Assembly: GCF_029245835.1 (NCBI RefSeq)
Contig: NZ_JAQWOO010000066.1
Span: 1-35,170, forward strand
Length of the DNA: 35,170 nt
Source of the DNA: Algibacter sp.
GTDB taxonomy: Bacteria > Bacteroidota > Bacteroidia > Flavobacteriales > Flavobacteriaceae
Reading direction: 5' to 3'
Shown here: positions 33,837 through 35,170 of the stretch, piece after piece
Layout: each line of letters starts with the position of its first letter
Position numbering within the stretch: the first letter of the stretch is position 1
Notes under the pieces: model-generated
What the model was told of the DNA's origin: nothing
What the model saw: the letters and a program-made list of their open reading frames with translations, nothing else
The model's database searches: none
Position numbers and translations under genes: made by a program

Positions 33837-33959
33837 AGTTATAAATGTTTTCGCTTTACTCATTAATTCACATTAAATAATAATGTATTCGTGAATCTTT
33901 GATTTCGCGGATAAAAATATTTTAATCAAAAAACGCACTCAATTTAAGAGCACGTTATT

Positions 33960-34886
33960 TTATGTTAGTTCTATTTCAAATTGTGTTAGTTGCTTAAATT
34001 GTAATAGTCGTTTATGTACTTCGCTATTAGATAAGTTTTGCATGCGCTCAGTACCAAATTTCTCGACACAAAATGAGGCTAATGTGGAGCCATATATTAC
34101 GGCATTCTTCATGTTTTCAAAAGAAACATCACCAGTTTTAGCAAGGTAACCTGCAAAACCTCCTGCAAATGTATCGCCAGCACCAGTAGGGTCAAAAACT
34201 TCTTCTAACGGCAAAGCGGGCGCATAAAACACATGGTGGTTATGAAACAATAAAGCGCCATGCTCTCCTTTTTTAATCACTACATATTTTGGTCCCATCT
34301 CATGTATTTTTCTTGCTGCAACCACTAAAGAGTATTCTCCAGTTAGTTGTCTAGCTTCTTCGTCGTTTATGGTAATAACGTCTATACGCTTAATAACTTT
34401 TAGCAAATCATCTAAAGCACAATCCATCCAAAAATTCATGGTGTCTAAAATCACTAATTTTGATTTTTCTGTCATTTGATCTAAAACACTAGATTGGACG
34501 CTAGGATGTAAATTTCCTAACATAACCACTTCAGCATCTTTATAATCTTCGGGAACAACAGGATTAAAATCAGCAAGTGTATTTAGCTCTGTTGCTAAAG
34601 TATCACGAGAATTCATATCGTTGTGATATTTTCCACTCCAAAAGAACGTTTTACCTTCTTTTACAATTTCAATACCTGAAACATCAATATTTTTAGTTTC
34701 TAATAAATCTAAATAGGCTTCTGGAAAATCGCCGCCAACAACAGATACCGCAGCAGCATCTACATTAAAATGGGAAGCAGCAAGACCTATGTAAGTTGCA
34801 GCACCACCAAGAATTTTATCGGTTTTACCGAAAGGCGTTTCAATAGCATCAAAAGCTACAGTTCCTACAATTATTAATTTACTCAT
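33960..34886 (-). CDS. PfkB-family carbohydrate/nucleoside kinase
   Basis: A 308-residue ribokinase-fold kinase. LGGAATYIGLAASHF (the first PfkB signature) is near the N-terminus and EEVFDPTGAGDTFAGGFAGYL (second signature, catalytic Asp in GAGD) is at about residues 245-265. ITINDEEARQLTG and VIKKGEHGALL are typical of ribokinase/adenosine kinase relatives. The substrate is not determined. The family begins MSKLIIVGTVAFDAIETP, so ATG 34886 is preferred to 34913. It lies 124 nt upstream of purF in the same direction, which suggests, but does not prove, a purine or ribose-related substrate. Confidence 0.88.
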   Translation of the reverse strand: MSKLIIVGTVAFDAIETPFGKTDKILGGAATYIGLAASHFNVDAAAVSVVGGDFPEAYLDLLETKNIDVSGIEIVKEGKTFFWSGKYHNDMNSRDTLATELNTLADFNPVVPEDYKDAEVVMLGNLHPSVQSSVLDQMTEKSKLVILDTMNFWMDCALDDLLKVIKRIDVITINDEEARQLTGEYSLVVAARKIHEMGPKYVVIKKGEHGALLFHNHHVFYAPALPLEEVFDPTGAGDTFAGGFAGYLAKTGDVSFENMKNAVIYGSTLASFCVEKFGTERMQNLSNSEVHKRLLQFKQLTQFEIELT

Positions 34887-35036
34887 AAAATGAGGTGTGA
34901 AATTAAGCTGCAAATATAAGTTTTTTTATAGATTAGAACGACTATATTTTTTTCAATACATACTGCAGTTTATAATAATTTTTAATCTAAATGTGACTTT
35001 TTAGAAGAGGAGGTGTCTTAATATTTGTAAGCTATT

Positions 35037-35052
35037 AACCTGAGTTCGATTA
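35037..35052 (+). repeat. IS terminal inverted repeat, right copy
   Basis: AACCTGAGTTCGATTA on the plus strand, identical over 16 nt to the minus-strand sequence at 137-122. It marks the outer end of the right insertion sequence, next to its transposase stop codon. Confidence 0.85.
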
Positions 35053-35170
35053 TTAAAACAGGCAAACTTGATTGGAATTTATAGTTTGAAATTTAATAGA
35101 CGGTTTTTTAGGCAAGAAGCTATATGCGATAAGCCCTGAAATCAGGTTGCTAAGAAAGTTCCCAAAGCTT
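35053..35170 (-). CDS. Transposase C-terminus (partial, IS982-like)
   Basis: A minus-strand frame entering from the right edge and ending in TAA at 35053-35055. It reads ...SFGNFLSNLISGLIAYSFLP and then KKPSIKF ... QVCLF. The segment NLISGLIAYSFLPKKPS resembles the end of Bacteroidetes IS982-family DDE transposases as I remember them. The stop is directly next to the end repeat, as is usual in compact IS elements. Only 38 codons are visible. Confidence 0.65.
   Translation of the reverse strand, partial: SFGNFLSNLISGLIAYSFLPKKPSIKFQTINSNQVCLF

Larger units (their letters stand above)
35037..35170 (-). mobile_element. Right partial insertion sequence (IS982-like), 3' end
   Basis: It starts with AACCTGAGTTCGATTA (35037-35052), inverted relative to 122-137. 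The remainder is the C-terminal coding part of a transposase on the minus strand. Together with the left end this gives a complete picture of the element's two termini: about 100 nt from end repeat to ATG on one side and about 15 nt from end repeat to stop on the other. The element continues beyond the window. Confidence 0.78.

Noticed and set aside
1-35170. Composite transposon with a 34.9-kb cargo
   Set aside because: The cargo is core metabolism, a tRNA gene and essential-type genes with uniform base composition; mobility as a unit is not plausible. More likely two independent IS copies or assembly ends.

Overview
The window is AT-rich, densely coding DNA from the chromosome of a member of the Bacteroidetes, most likely a marine Flavobacteriaceae. 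Evidence: the Flavobacteria-type OmpA protein with thrombospondin type 3 repeats; the long PurF variant of about 632 residues; the RNA polymerase -7 motif TAnnTTTG upstream of several genes and the lack of clear Shine-Dalgarno sites; the AddA/AddB-type nuclease pair; and REP-like intergenic repeats (GGGCGTTACC ... CACTGCAATCC) of a kind I associate with Flavobacteria. Genus cannot be assigned from this sequence alone.

Layout. Both ends run into an insertion sequence of one family (probably IS982-like). Positions 1-137 hold the start of a transposase gene and its end repeat; 35037-35170 hold the end repeat and the C-terminus of the transposase. Both copies point to the minus strand. The left copy has cut the 3' end off an S9 prolyl oligopeptidase gene, which also carries a frameshift between its lipoprotein signal peptide and the enzyme. 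Next come asd, mscL, alr and tdk (all minus), then a plus-strand group (unknown acidic protein, rsmI, HopJ-like protein, Fe-S uracil-DNA glycosylase). A minus-strand kinase/phosphatase pair (ecdysteroid-kinase-like and CysQ-like) follows, then a divergent thiol-peroxidase pair (AhpD-like and OsmC-like), recJ and an MFS exporter. LpxH lies on the minus strand beyond a repeat.

From 15.8 to 18.4 kb a minus-strand operon carries a GNAT acetyltransferase, a MATE transporter, two tiny membrane proteins of 56 and 32 residues, and queD. A universal stress protein and tRNA-Ala(GGC) follow on the plus strand. From 29.7 down to 19.4 kb the minus strand carries addA, ompA, addB, an alpha/beta hydrolase and glpD, with a strong terminator between ompA and addB. 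sodA is on the plus strand. The 30.4-31.9 kb region is accessory in character: nested repeats, a decayed lipoprotein gene with an internal deletion, and two near-identical ~70-nt elements, each with a -7-like box and a terminator, that look like tandem small RNA genes. purF and a PfkB kinase close the window.

Most genes are housekeeping: cell wall and lysine precursors (asd, alr), nucleotide metabolism (tdk, purF), recombination and repair (addA, addB, recJ, UDG), outer membrane (ompA, lpxH), oxidative stress (sodA, AhpD-like, OsmC-like), and translation or tRNA modification (rsmI, queD). I see no CRISPR array, phage module or obvious defence island. The most novel-looking items are the tandem small RNA candidates, the two micro-proteins in front of queD, the 41-nt perfect palindrome near 15.46 kb, and the kinase/phosphatase pair.
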